Source of the DNA: Burkholderiaceae bacterium | Lineage (GTDB): Bacteria; Pseudomonadota; Gammaproteobacteria; Burkholderiales; Burkholderiaceae_C | Length of the DNA stretch: 64,000 nucleotides | Direction: 5' to 3' | Assembly: GCA_026125795.1 (NCBI GenBank) | Contig: JAHCKM010000003.1 | Coordinates: 744,001 to 808,000, forward strand | Shown here: positions 21,215-29,600 of the stretch, in pieces | Layout of the letters: every line of letters begins with the position of its first letter | How positions within the stretch are numbered: the stretch's first letter is position 1 | Translations under genes and position numbers: made by a program | The notes under the pieces: model-generated | The model's input: only the letters and a program-made list of their open reading frames with translations | Databases searched by the model: none | What the model was told of the DNA's origin: nothing

Positions 21215-22696
21215 ACATCCAGTGTCAACCTCCGTGCTCCGAAGCCTTGAGGGCGCCGAGGTGGAGCTGGGGGTCGTAGGGTTTGCGATCGACCCAGGCG
21301 CGCCAGATGACGCGCAACCAGGCGCGCGCGAGGATGCGGATGGCGTGTGGATGGTCGCAACCGCGATGACGAGCGGCGGTGTAGATGTTGCGTGCCCACA
21401 GATTGGCATGACGGGAGTTGTCGGCCAAGGTGGTGATGGCGCGGCGCAAGCGGTGATTGCACGCCCAGCGGAAGCCCACGCAGCGGCGCTTGCCCGACTC
21501 ATAGGTCAGCGGCACGACACCGGCCTCGGCGGCGAGGCGATCATCGCTGGGGTAGCGCTCGCGCACGTCGCCGATCTCGGCAAGGATCTGAGCGGCACAC
21601 ACGCGCCCTGCACGCGGGAAGGACATGAAGATCAGACCGTCGGGCAGCGAGTGCACGAAGTGCTCGATGCGTCGGGTGAGCGAGGCCAGTTGCTCGACCA
21701 AGGGCTTGAGCACGCTCACCAGGGCCAGCACGACATCGCCCATGGCCGCTGTGGTCAGCGCGCCGGTGTGTCCAGGCGCTGCGGCGCGCAGGCGTGCCAG
21801 CAGTTGCGCAGGGCTGCGATGACCGCTGTAGTGCTGGGCGCGCAAGAAGCGCCCGAGTTGCACTTGGCCCAAGCGAGCTGCCATGGCCGGCGCTGGATAG
21901 CGGCGCAGGAACGCCAACCCGATAGGCGAGTCCACGGCGGCGAAGATGCGCGCAGCGCCGGGCCAGAAGGCCTCCAGCGTGGCGCGCAACTGGTTGGCCA
22001 ACGCGATGCGGGTGGCCACCAGTTCATCGCGCGCACGCACCAGCGCGCGCAAGGCGCGGATGGAGTCCGATTGCGGCGACAGCGGCGCCCAGCGATGGCC
22101 GTCGGTGCGCAGCAAATCGGCCAGCAGGTACGCATCGCTGGCATCGCTCTTGGCGCCGTGGCTGCGATAGCGCGGCCGGCTGGCTGCCACGGCGTTGGGA
22201 TGTATCGGGAAGACCTGGTGCCCGGCTTCGACCAAGGCATCGACGATGAGGCCCGAGGGGCGCTCGATGGCGATGCGCACGCGCGGGCCAAAGCGCGCCA
22301 GCCGGCGCAGCAGCTCGGCCAGGCCGTCGCGATCGTGAGCGACGCTGAAGCGCTCGAGCACGTGCCCGGTGGCGTCGATGATGCACACCGCGTGCGTGGT
22401 TGTGGCCCAGTCCAGGCCGACGGAAACATCAGCACTCATAGACAGACTCCTAGCAGTTGCGCTATGACTGCCCGTGTCGGAAGGCGCGACGGGGAGCTCA
22501 TTGATCGGCGCTCCAGCTTCCAAGGCGTGGCGCTACATCCAGTGGCCCGTTGTGGCCTTCCGGCACCCCACGGCGCCGCGGGTCTCATGCGGGCCTTCAA
22601 GAGGCAGCCGCGCAAGGCAGTCACCGCGAGGGCACGGAAGTCGGTCACACCATCGGCTGCTCTCCTTCGCGGTGTCAATACCGGGGAGGATGCCCA
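21215..22696 (-). mobile_element. IS110-family insertion sequence inside the phn operon
   Basis: A transposase gene with a non-coding region of about 257 bp on its upstream side (22440-22696). The limits are inferred: ATGAG occurs at 21210-21214, where it contains the phnK stop, and again at 22697-22701, so about 1.48 kb between them looks inserted. This is a normal IS110 size. IS110 elements lack long terminal repeats, so the exact ends are uncertain. In characterised members the long non-coding end encodes the bridge RNA that selects the target; this stretch is the candidate here, transcribed on the minus strand. Confidence 0.7.
21225..22439 (-). CDS. IS110-family transposase (DEDD recombinase)
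   Basis: A 404-residue protein from MSADVSVGLDWATTTHAV. The N-terminal RuvC-like domain shows the acidic residues: Asp in GLDWAT, Glu in IAIERPSG, and the pair in KSDASDAYLLADLLR. The C-terminal transposase-20 domain has SFPRAGRVCAAQIL, LAAEAGVVPLTYESGKRRC (with the conserved serine) and NHRLRRAITTLA. It appears full length. An upstream ATG (22523) would add 28 residues and is less likely. It lies opposite to the phn genes, whose reading it interrupts. Confidence 0.93.
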   Translation of the reverse strand: MSADVSVGLDWATTTHAVCIIDATGHVLERFSVAHDRDGLAELLRRLARFGPRVRIAIERPSGLIVDALVEAGHQVFPIHPNAVAASRPRYRSHGAKSDASDAYLLADLLRTDGHRWAPLSPQSDSIRALRALVRARDELVATRIALANQLRATLEAFWPGAARIFAAVDSPIGLAFLRRYPAPAMAARLGQVQLGRFLRAQHYSGHRSPAQLLARLRAAAPGHTGALTTAAMGDVVLALVSVLKPLVEQLASLTRRIEHFVHSLPDGLIFMSFPRAGRVCAAQILAEIGDVRERYPSDDRLAAEAGVVPLTYESGKRRCVGFRWACNHRLRRAITTLADNSRHANLWARNIYTAARHRGCDHPHAIRILARAWLRVIWRAWVDRKPYDPQLHLGALKASEHGG

Positions 22697-22759
22697 ATGA
22701 GCGCGCACGGCCGCTCCGAAGCGCGAATCCCGAAGCGCCCAGCGCGGAGGGTCCGATGA
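22697..22759 (+). other. Possible 20-codon leader ORF before phnL
   Basis: The ATG at 22697 opens 20 codons (MSAHGRSEARIPKRPARRVR) and stops at TGA 22757-22759, overlapping the phnL ATG as ATGA. If the IS110 element is removed at its ATGAG borders, the phnK stop would overlap this ATG in the same way. It may therefore have linked phnK and phnL translation before the insertion. There is no evidence that the peptide has a function. Confidence 0.35.
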
Positions 22760-23517
22760 AGAGAGATGCGTGGCCGTTGCAGCCGCCCGTGCCGGTGCTG
22801 CGGGTGTCCGGACTGGCCAAGGCGTTCACGCTGCACCTGCGCGGCGGCCTGCGCCTGCCGGTGCTGCACGGCGTGGCGCTCGAGGTGCGGGCCGGCGAAT
22901 GCGTGGCGCTGGTCGGTCGCTCGGGCAGCGGCAAGAGCACGCTGATGAAGTGCCTGCACGGCAGCTACGGCATCGATGCGGGCGAGGTCCGGTTGCACGG
23001 CGGCACCGGGCCGGTGAACCTGGCGCAGGCCAGCGTGCAGCAGGTGCTGGCGCTGCGGCGGCGCGACATCGCCTACGTGAGCCAGTTTCTGCGCGCGCCG
23101 CCGCGCGTGTCGGCGATCGACGTAGTGGCCGAGCGAGTGCTGCAGTCCGAGCCGGCTGCACCGCTCGACGATGCGCTCGATGCGGACGATGCGCGCGTCG
23201 ACGCGGCGCGGGCGCAGGCCGGCGCGCTGCTGCAGCGCCTGAACCTGCCCGAGTCGTTGTGGTCGCTGCCGCCGGCCACGTTTTCCGGCGGCGAGCAGCA
23301 GCGCGTCAACATCGCCCGCGGCCTGGTCGTGCCGGCCCGCCTGCTGCTGCTCGATGAGCCCACCGCGTCGCTCGACGCCACCAACCGCCAGGTGGTGATC
23401 CGGCTGATCCACGAGGCCAAGGCCGGCGGCACCGCGGTGGTCGGCATCTTCCACGACGAGGAAGTGCGCGATGCCGTGGCCACGCGATGCATCGAGCTGC
23501 AGCGGGCGCTGAAATGA
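22756..23517 (+). CDS. phnL: C-P lyase ATP-binding protein PhnL
   Basis: A 253-residue ABC-type ATPase: Walker [17 protein letters not shown], the PhnL-specific IAYVSQFLRAPPRVSAIDVVAE, signature FSGGEQQRVNIARGL, Walker B LLLLDEPTASLD. PhnL joins PhnGHI in forming the ribose triphosphonate. The ATG at 22756 has CGGAGGG just upstream. The frame stays open further upstream into IS110 sequence, but that part is not PhnL-like. Expression may now depend on a promoter in or near the insertion. It overlaps phnM by 4 bp. Confidence 0.94.
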   Translation: MKRDAWPLQPPVPVLRVSGLAKAFTLHLRGGLRLPVLHGVALEVRAGECVALVGRSGSGKSTLMKCLHGSYGIDAGEVRLHGGTGPVNLAQASVQQVLALRRRDIAYVSQFLRAPPRVSAIDVVAERVLQSEPAAPLDDALDADDARVDAARAQAGALLQRLNLPESLWSLPPATFSGGEQQRVNIARGLVVPARLLLLDEPTASLDATNRQVVIRLIHEAKAGGTAVVGIFHDEEVRDAVATRCIELQRALK

Positions 23518-24659
23518 CCCACGAACAGATCTTCACCCGCGCCCGCGTCGTGCTGTCGGACCGCGTGCTGCCGCATGGCACGGTGGTGCTGCGCGATGGC
23601 CTGATCCATGACGTGGCGAGTGAAGCGAGCCACGTGTCGACGGCTCAGGACCTGTGCGGCGACTGGCTGCTGCCGGGTCTGGTGGAGCTGCACACCGACG
23701 CGCTCGAGCGCCACGTGATGCCGCGCCCGAAGGTGAGTTTTCCGATGCAGGCCGCGGTGCAGGCGCACGACGCCGAGATTGCCGCCGCCGGCATCACCAC
23801 GGTGCTCGATGCGATCGGCGTCGGCGACCCGTACGGCGATGGCTTTCGTGCGCACGACCAGAGTGCGCTGCTCGATGTGCTCGATTGGATCGAAGCCGCC
23901 GGGCTGCTGCGCGCCGACCATCGCATCCATGTGCGCTGCGAGCTGCCGGCTCCAAACGCGCGCGAGCTGTTCGAGCCGTTCTCGACGCACCCGCGGCTGC
24001 TGCTGATCTCGCTGATGGACCACACGCCGGGGCAGCGCCAGTGGTCGCAGATCGAGCAGGCACGCGTCTACTACACCGGCAAGAAGGGCTGGAGCGACGA
24101 ACGGTTCGAGCACGAGGTGCGCATCGCTCCACAGCGCCAGGCCGAGCATGCGGCGCCCAACCGCGCGTGGTTCATTCACTTTGCGCGCCGGCACGGCATC
24201 GTGCTGGCCACGCACGACGACACCACGCCCGAGCATGTCGACGAAGCGGTGGCCGCCGGCGCGGCGATCAGCGAGTTCCCCACCACGCTGGAGGCGGCGC
24301 AGCAGGCCAAGCGCGTCGGCCTGTCCACCGTGATGGGTGCGCCCAACGTCGTGCGCGGCGGCTCGCACTCGGGCAACGTGGCGGCCATCACGCTGGCGCG
24401 CCAGGGTCTGCTCGATGCGCTGTCGAGCGACTACGTGCCGGCCAGCTTGCTGCAGGCGGCCTGGAGCCTGATGCGCGAGGCCGGCTACAGCGCGCCCGAG
24501 GCGGTAGGTGTCGTGAGCCTCAACCCCGCACAGGCCTGCGGCCTGCTCGACCGCGGCCAGATCGCCGTGGGGCTGCGCGCCGACATCGTGCGTTTGCGCG
24601 AGATCAAGGGGCTGCCCGCGGTGCGTGAAGTCTGGCGCAGCGGCCGGCGCGTGGCCTGA
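23514..24659 (+). CDS. phnM: Alpha-D-ribose 1-methylphosphonate 5-triphosphate diphosphatase PhnM
   Basis: A 381-residue amidohydrolase-superfamily enzyme. It has the metal-site motif VELHTDALERHVMPRP, the block LISLMDHTPGQRQW, HDDTTPEHVDEAVAAG and SSDYVPASLLQAAW. It removes pyrophosphate from the ribose triphosphonate before C-P cleavage by PhnJ. It is the last phn gene of the + strand set; phnN and phnP, usually needed to complete the pathway, are not in the window. Confidence 0.95.
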   Translation: MTHEQIFTRARVVLSDRVLPHGTVVLRDGLIHDVASEASHVSTAQDLCGDWLLPGLVELHTDALERHVMPRPKVSFPMQAAVQAHDAEIAAAGITTVLDAIGVGDPYGDGFRAHDQSALLDVLDWIEAAGLLRADHRIHVRCELPAPNARELFEPFSTHPRLLLISLMDHTPGQRQWSQIEQARVYYTGKKGWSDERFEHEVRIAPQRQAEHAAPNRAWFIHFARRHGIVLATHDDTTPEHVDEAVAAGAAISEFPTTLEAAQQAKRVGLSTVMGAPNVVRGGSHSGNVAAITLARQGLLDALSSDYVPASLLQAAWSLMREAGYSAPEAVGVVSLNPAQACGLLDRGQIAVGLRADIVRLREIKGLPAVREVWRSGRRVA

Positions 24660-24710
24660 GCCGGACGTGGGTCCGTCCGCGCGGACCGGTGTCGCGCGCC
24701 TGCGACCGAG

Positions 24711-24733
24711 GCCGGCGCCTGCACAGCGCCGGC
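24711..24733. terminator. Hairpin after phnM
   Basis: GCCGGCGC at 24711-24718 pairs with GCGCCGGC at 24726-24733 around a 7-base loop. It lies 52 bp after the phnM stop in a 200-bp gap before a histidine kinase gene. There is no T-run, so it is only a candidate transcription end or mRNA-stabilising hairpin. Confidence 0.35.
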
Positions 24734-24859
24734 GCGCGCCACCAGCCTGATCCGGCGCGTGCGTTGCATCGGCGCCGAGCGTGACGGCATGCCGCGCCGC
24801 ACGCACGCCGAGACGCTGTCCTGTAGCCGGCGCCCGCAACGCCGGCTTACATTGCGCCC

Positions 24860-26317
24860 ATGCTGCAGTCCGCACCGGTGCCGATCCTGACCGCGATCGA
24901 TGTCGAGGTCATCGTGGTGGCGGCGCTGGCGATCCTGTTCGGCGCGGTGTGGCTGCGTGATCGCGAGCGCGGCATGGCGTGGCTGTCGTTCGGCTTTGCG
25001 CTGATGGCGCTGTGGTACTTCAACAGCGACCGGCTGGTCATCACCGGCTCGACGATGTCGGCGGCGCTGCTGCGCCACTGGGCAATCGTGATCGCCGCCG
25101 CGGTGTGGGCGGTCAACGCCGGCGTCATCGCGTACCTCGGCCCGCCGCAGGGATGGATGAAGTGGCTGGTCTTCGCCTGCTGGCTGCCTACGCCGCTGCT
25201 GATGGTGGCGCTGGGTCTCGGAGTGTCGTTGCCGGTGCGCCTGTTCCACGTTGGGTCGCTGCTGTGCTACCTGGCCTCCGCGGTGCTGGCGTTCCAGCGC
25301 CAGCGTGACGAGCCCGGCGCTGGCCACCTGCTGCTCGGCCTGGTGCTGCTGTCGCTGCCGCTCACGCCGTTCGTGATGCTGGCGCTCGGCATCCCGGCGG
25401 CGCAGTTGCGTTATGTGGCCGCCGTGCCGGTGGCGCTGTTCGGACTGATCCTGCTCACGGTCAGCCTGCTGCGCCGGCGCCGGCGGCTTGAGGCGGAGGT
25501 CGTGCGCCGCGCCGAGGCCGAGGAGCAGCTGCGCAAGGCCAATGCCGAGCTGGAGTCGCGCGTGCAGCAGCGCACGCTGTACCTGCAGGAGCTGGTGCAG
25601 GGCCTGGAGGAGTTCAACCGCAGCGTGTCGCACGATCTGCGCGGTCCGCTGTCGGGCATGGCAAGCCTGGCGCGCCTGGCGCACGAGAAACTGCTGCAAG
25701 GCGATGCCGATCTCGCCAAGCGCGCGCTGCCGGCCATCGCCGAACAGGCCAACGCGTCGACCCAGCTGGTGAGCACCTTGCTGCAGCTGGCGCGGCTCGA
25801 CGATGCCAAGCTGCAGCAGGAACGCGTCGATCTCGAGGAGCTGGTGCGCTCGGCGTTCAACGAAGTGACGCTCGCACTCGGGGCCGCCGCGGCGCCGCCG
25901 GCGTTGCGCCTGAGCCGCCTGCCGGTGGTGACGGCCGACGCCTCGCTGCTGCGGCCGGCGCTGGTCAACCTGCTGGCCAATGCCGCCAAGTTCTCGCGCG
26001 AGGCGCCGGCGCCGGCGATCGAAGTCGACGCGAGCGTGCACGGCCGCAGCGTCACGGTCAGCGTGCGCGACAACGGCGTCGGGTTCGAGCCGGCGGTAGC
26101 CGACAGGCTGTTCGATCCCTTCTACCGCGGTGATGCCGCGCGTTTCGAGGGCCATGGCCTGGGCTTGCACATCGTGCGCCGCGCGATCGAGCGCCACGGC
26201 GGCCGCGTGTGGGCCCAGAGCGGCGGCAGCGGCGCGGCGTTCTGCTTCACGCTGCCCGATGCCGCGCCGGCGCCGGTGGCCACCACCAACGGCAGGCCGG
26301 CGGCGCTGGTCGCCTAG
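24860..26317 (+). CDS. Membrane sensor histidine kinase
   Basis: A 485-residue protein. Residues 1-205 contain six or seven hydrophobic segments without a large periplasmic domain. A coiled-coil linker (about 207-245) follows, then the HisKA dimerisation domain with the phosphoacceptor His258 in FNRSVSHDLRGPLSGM. The HATPase domain shows the N-box NLLANAAKFS, VRDNGVGFEP and GHGLGLHIVRRAIERHGG. No response regulator gene is adjacent. It lies between the phn genes and the convergent phnCDE block; a link to phosphonate sensing is possible but unsupported. Confidence 0.88.
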   Translation: MLQSAPVPILTAIDVEVIVVAALAILFGAVWLRDRERGMAWLSFGFALMALWYFNSDRLVITGSTMSAALLRHWAIVIAAAVWAVNAGVIAYLGPPQGWMKWLVFACWLPTPLLMVALGLGVSLPVRLFHVGSLLCYLASAVLAFQRQRDEPGAGHLLLGLVLLSLPLTPFVMLALGIPAAQLRYVAAVPVALFGLILLTVSLLRRRRRLEAEVVRRAEAEEQLRKANAELESRVQQRTLYLQELVQGLEEFNRSVSHDLRGPLSGMASLARLAHEKLLQGDADLAKRALPAIAEQANASTQLVSTLLQLARLDDAKLQQERVDLEELVRSAFNEVTLALGAAAAPPALRLSRLPVVTADASLLRPALVNLLANAAKFSREAPAPAIEVDASVHGRSVTVSVRDNGVGFEPAVADRLFDPFYRGDAARFEGHGLGLHIVRRAIERHGGRVWAQSGGSGAAFCFTLPDAAPAPVATTNGRPAALVA

Positions 26318-26324
26318 CGCTCGG

Positions 26325-26903
26325 TCAATCCGGCCCGTAGGCCAACGCCTCCGAGGCAGCGCGCCGCTGGCGCAACGTGTCGACCATCGCCAGGTAGTAG
26401 GACAGCGGTGGCGTGCGCTGACCCGGCGTCTTGGCGGCATCGTCCCAACGCCGCAACGCGAGAGCCTCTTCGGCGTGCGGCAGGCTCGCGAACCAGCGTT
26501 GTTCGTCCAGGCTCATCGCACCGCCTTGCAGTTGCAGCGAATGCCGTGACGCCGGCGACAGCTGGGCGAGGTAGTCGCGATCGGTCGCCACCAGGTAGCG
26601 CTTGGCTTCCACGTGCAGGCGGATCGGCTCCAGCATGTCGCGGCCGAATTCCAGGCTCAGCAGACCGAGCGCACGCTGCTCGTGCGCATCGTCGGTGTCG
26701 TCATCGCTGGCGCTGCCGACGAAGTGGCCGATGTCGTGCAGCAGTGCGGCGGCCACCAGGGCGGGCGTCGAGCCGGCCCACTCGGCGAGCTGCGCGCATT
26801 GCAGCGCATGCTGCTGCGCCGTCACCGCCTCGGCGCGACGGCTGTCGTAGAGCGTGTGGCCGTGCGTCAGGAACAGCGTCTCGATGCGTTGAATCAGGTC
26901 CAC
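26325..26903 (-). CDS. HD-domain protein associated with phosphonate degradation
   Basis: A 192-residue protein from a GTG start (VDLIQRIETLF) with an AGGAG-like site upstream. It has QQHALQCAQLAEW, the HD motif AAALLHDIGHFVG and the late helix ADEQRWFASLPHAEEAL-like block, matching the 'phosphonate-operon HD' family related to the mixed-valent di-iron oxygenase PhnZ. PhnZ cleaves a 2-hydroxy phosphonate made by a PhnY dioxygenase; no phnY is seen here. It follows phnE by 11 bp and probably belongs to the phnCDE transcript. Confidence 0.8.
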   Translation of the reverse strand: MDLIQRIETLFLTHGHTLYDSRRAEAVTAQQHALQCAQLAEWAGSTPALVAAALLHDIGHFVGSASDDDTDDAHEQRALGLLSLEFGRDMLEPIRLHVEAKRYLVATDRDYLAQLSPASRHSLQLQGGAMSLDEQRWFASLPHAEEALALRRWDDAAKTPGQRTPPLSYYLAMVDTLRQRRAASEALAYGPD

Positions 26904-26914
26904 CCGTCGTCTCC

Positions 26915-27712
26915 TCAGATCAATCGCCTGCGCAGCTGCGCCGACACCAGATCGATCAGCGCCACCGACACCACCAGCATCAGGAGCACGGCGGCGGTCT
27001 GCGCATACTGAAAGCCCCGGATCACCTCCCACAGCACCATGCCGATGCCGCCGGCGCCCACCATGCCCACCACCGAGGCCGAGCGCACGTTGGCCTCGAA
27101 GCGGTACAGCGCATACGAGATCCACAGCGGCAGCACCTGCGGGATCACGCCATAGAGCACTTCGGCCAGCGGGTGCGCGCCGGTGGCGCGGATGCCTTCC
27201 ACCGGCTGCGGGTCGATCGCTTCCACCGCCTCGGAGAACAGCTTGGCCAGCGTGCCGGTGGTGTGCACCCACAGTGCCAGCACGCCGGCGAACGGACCCA
27301 GACCGACCGCGACGACGAACAGCAGCGCGAACACCATCTCGTTGATCGCGCGGCACGCGTCGAGAAAGCGCCGCACCGGATGGCGCAGCCACCAAGGCGA
27401 GAGGTTGCTGGCGGCCAGCAGCGCCAGCGGGATCGACGTGACGATGGCCAGCGCCGTGCCCCACACCGCGATCTGCAGCGTGACCACCAGCTCGTCGAGA
27501 TAGAAGCGCCACTCGCGGAAATCCGGCGGGAAGAAGCCGCTGGCGTACTGCAGCATGTTGCCGCTGTCGCGCCACAAATCGAGCGGGCGCATGTCGGCGC
27601 CGCGCCAGCTGCCGGCCAGCAGCGCCAGCAGCAGGCCCCAACCGAGCAGTGTGGCGAGGCCGTTGCCTTCGCGGCGCGGGAGCGGCGCCAGGCTCGGCGC
27701 GCCTGCGGTCAC
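26915..27712 (-). CDS. phnE: Phosphonate ABC transporter permease PhnE
   Basis: A 265-residue inner-membrane permease with a GTG start overlapping the phnD stop. The EAA-type loop reads [20 protein letters not shown], followed by the PhnE-characteristic [26 protein letters not shown]. Six or so membrane segments are visible. With PhnC and PhnD it imports alkylphosphonates or phosphonate-like anions. Confidence 0.93.
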   Translation of the reverse strand: MTAGAPSLAPLPRREGNGLATLLGWGLLLALLAGSWRGADMRPLDLWRDSGNMLQYASGFFPPDFREWRFYLDELVVTLQIAVWGTALAIVTSIPLALLAASNLSPWWLRHPVRRFLDACRAINEMVFALLFVVAVGLGPFAGVLALWVHTTGTLAKLFSEAVEAIDPQPVEGIRATGAHPLAEVLYGVIPQVLPLWISYALYRFEANVRSASVVGMVGAGGIGMVLWEVIRGFQYAQTAAVLLMLVVSVALIDLVSAQLRRRLI

Positions 27713-28692
27713 TTGGCGCTGGCCACCTGGCGGCCCAGCTCGGCGAGCTTGTCGTCGATCTCCTGCAGGCGGCGCTTCTTCTCGTCGGTGGCCATGTTGG
27801 CATCGGCTTCGATCTTGCCGCGCTCGCGCGCCAGCTCGAGCTGGCGGATCGGCACCAGCTGCGCGTTGCTCGACGGCTTGAAGCCCGACAGCACCAGCGT
27901 GGCCAGGATCTTCTTCTCGCGCTCGTCGCGGCCGTAGCCGAGGAAGAAGTCGCGCACCTTGGCCTTGGTGGCGGCGTCGAGGTCCTTGCGCCACAACATC
28001 GGGTCGCTCGGGATCAGCGGCGAGCGCCACACCTCGCGCAGCTCGGCGGCCTTCTCTGGCTGCTTGATCTTCATGCGCGCCACGCCGTCGCTGGCCACCG
28101 TGGCCACGTCGATCTGCTTGCTCGCCACCGCCAGGATGTTGGTCTCGTGGTTGGCCCGCACCATGCGCTTGAAATCACGCGTCGGGTCGACCTTGTTCGC
28201 GGCGAACGCGTAGTAGCCGGGGACCAGCGCGGCGCTGGTGGAATTGGGGTCGCCGAAGCCGAGCGTCAGTTGCGCGCGCGCCTTCAGCACGTCTTCCAGC
28301 GTGCGCAGCGGGCTGTCCTTGTGCACGATCATCAGGCCCCAGTAGCCTTCCGAGCCGTCGGCGTTGACGATCTTGGCAAACACCTCGCCATTGGCGCGGT
28401 CCACCGCCTCGGCGCCGGACTTGTTGCCCATCCACGCCACCTGCACCTTGTTGAAGCGCATGCCTTCGATCACGCCGGCGTAGTCGGGCGCGAAGAACGC
28501 GTTCACCTTGATGCCGGTGACTTTCTGCATGTCGTCGAGCAGCGGCTGCCACGCATTCTTCAGGTTGGCCGACGACTCGGTGGAGATGATGCCGAAGTTC
28601 AGTTCGTTCACCTGCGCGGAGGCGGTGCCGAACCACAGTGCAGCCGTGGTGGCCAGCAGCGAGAGGGTGTTGCGTCGATTCATGATCGTCAT
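27709..28692 (-). CDS. phnD: Phosphonate ABC transporter substrate-binding protein PhnD
   Basis: A 327-residue periplasmic protein. The signal peptide covers about residues 1-27 ([21 protein letters not shown]). The mature part has [20 protein letters not shown], the ligand-site block [18 protein letters not shown], and [20 protein letters not shown], as in PhnD. The last 60 residues are charged and coiled-coil-like. Two starts are possible (28692 and 28683). phnC lies 28 bp upstream. Confidence 0.93.
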   Translation of the reverse strand: MTIMNRRNTLSLLATTAALWFGTASAQVNELNFGIISTESSANLKNAWQPLLDDMQKVTGIKVNAFFAPDYAGVIEGMRFNKVQVAWMGNKSGAEAVDRANGEVFAKIVNADGSEGYWGLMIVHKDSPLRTLEDVLKARAQLTLGFGDPNSTSAALVPGYYAFAANKVDPTRDFKRMVRANHETNILAVASKQIDVATVASDGVARMKIKQPEKAAELREVWRSPLIPSDPMLWRKDLDAATKAKVRDFFLGYGRDEREKKILATLVLSGFKPSSNAQLVPIRQLELARERGKIEADANMATDEKKRRLQEIDDKLAELGRQVASAK

Positions 28693-28720
28693 GTCGGGTC
28701 CCGGGGTTGAGGACGGTTGA

Positions 28721-29548
28721 TCAGGCAGCCTGGAGTTCAGGCGCCGCGTCGAAATCGGCCGCTCGTTCGCCGGCCTCGATCAGTTCGTCGGCCTGCGAGT
28801 CGTACAGCTCGCGCAGCCGCTGCTTGCTCAGCGCACGCGTCGGGCCGTCGTAGACGATCTCGCCGTGGCGCAGCGCCACCGTGCGCGGACAGAATGCGAA
28901 CGCATAGTCCACCTGGTGCAGCGACACCAGCACGGTGGCGTTGAGCTCGCGATTCAGCTCGGCCAGCAGCGACATCACGCGCCGGCTCGACGTGGGGTCG
29001 AGCGACGCGATCGGCTCGTCGGCCAGGATGACCTGTGCACCTTGCACCACGGCGCGCGAGATCGCGGCGCGCTGCTGCTGGCCGCCCGACAACGTGGAGG
29101 CGCGCTGCCAGGCGCAGGCCTCGATGCCGACGCGCGTCAGCGCCGCATGGGCGCGCGCCAGTTCATCGGCCGGGAAGCGGCCGAGTGCCCAGCGCCAGGC
29201 CGGCATGCGGTACAGCGCACCGGCCAGCACGTTGGTCATCACCGGCAGCCGGTCCACCAGGTTGAACTGCTGGAAGATCATGGCCACCTTGGCGCGCGTG
29301 CGCCGCACGTGCGGCGCCAGGCGGCCACCGGCCTGCACAGTGGCGCCGAGCACCTCCACGCGGCTCTCGGATCCGGCGTCGGCCACGTGCAGGCCTGCCA
29401 GCGCACGCAGCAGCGTGGACTTGCCCGAGCCCGATGCGCCGAGCAGCGCCACCATCTCGCCGGGCCGCACCGACAGCGACACGTTGTGCAGCGCGGGCTT
29501 CGCGCCGAAGTGCTTGCGCAGGTTGCTGACTTCGATCGCTTTGGGCAT
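28721..29548 (-). CDS. phnC: Phosphonate ABC transporter ATP-binding protein PhnC
   Basis: A 275-residue ATPase with Walker [17 protein letters not shown], the PhnC-typical [20 protein letters not shown], signature [15 protein letters not shown] and Walker [14 protein letters not shown]. The ATG at 29548 is preferred over the GTG one codon upstream. It leads the phnC-phnD-phnE-HD transcript, and a strong candidate PhoB box lies 27 bp upstream. Confidence 0.94.
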   Translation of the reverse strand: MPKAIEVSNLRKHFGAKPALHNVSLSVRPGEMVALLGASGSGKSTLLRALAGLHVADAGSESRVEVLGATVQAGGRLAPHVRRTRAKVAMIFQQFNLVDRLPVMTNVLAGALYRMPAWRWALGRFPADELARAHAALTRVGIEACAWQRASTLSGGQQQRAAISRAVVQGAQVILADEPIASLDPTSSRRVMSLLAELNRELNATVLVSLHQVDYAFAFCPRTVALRHGEIVYDGPTRALSKQRLRELYDSQADELIEAGERAADFDAAPELQAA

Positions 29549-29574
29549 CACGGCGGCGATGCTCGTGGCCGCCG

Positions 29575-29592
29575 ATGACGGCGCTGTGACAG
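29575..29592 (-). promoter_or_regulatory. PhoB box upstream of phnC
   Basis: On the minus strand it reads CTGTCACAGCGCCGTCAT: the halves CTGTCAC (7/7) and CCGTCAT (6/7) are spaced 11 bp apart. It reads toward phnC and ends 27 bp before the ATG, as expected for PhoB activation of phosphonate uptake. Confidence 0.75.
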
Positions 29593-29600
29593 CGCTGCGT

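Noticed and set aside
27709-27803. Upstream extension of the HD-protein or PhnE frames across phnD
   Set aside because: The GTG starts at 26903 and 27712 fit the families and the neighbour overlaps; longer frames only run antisense-free through other genes.
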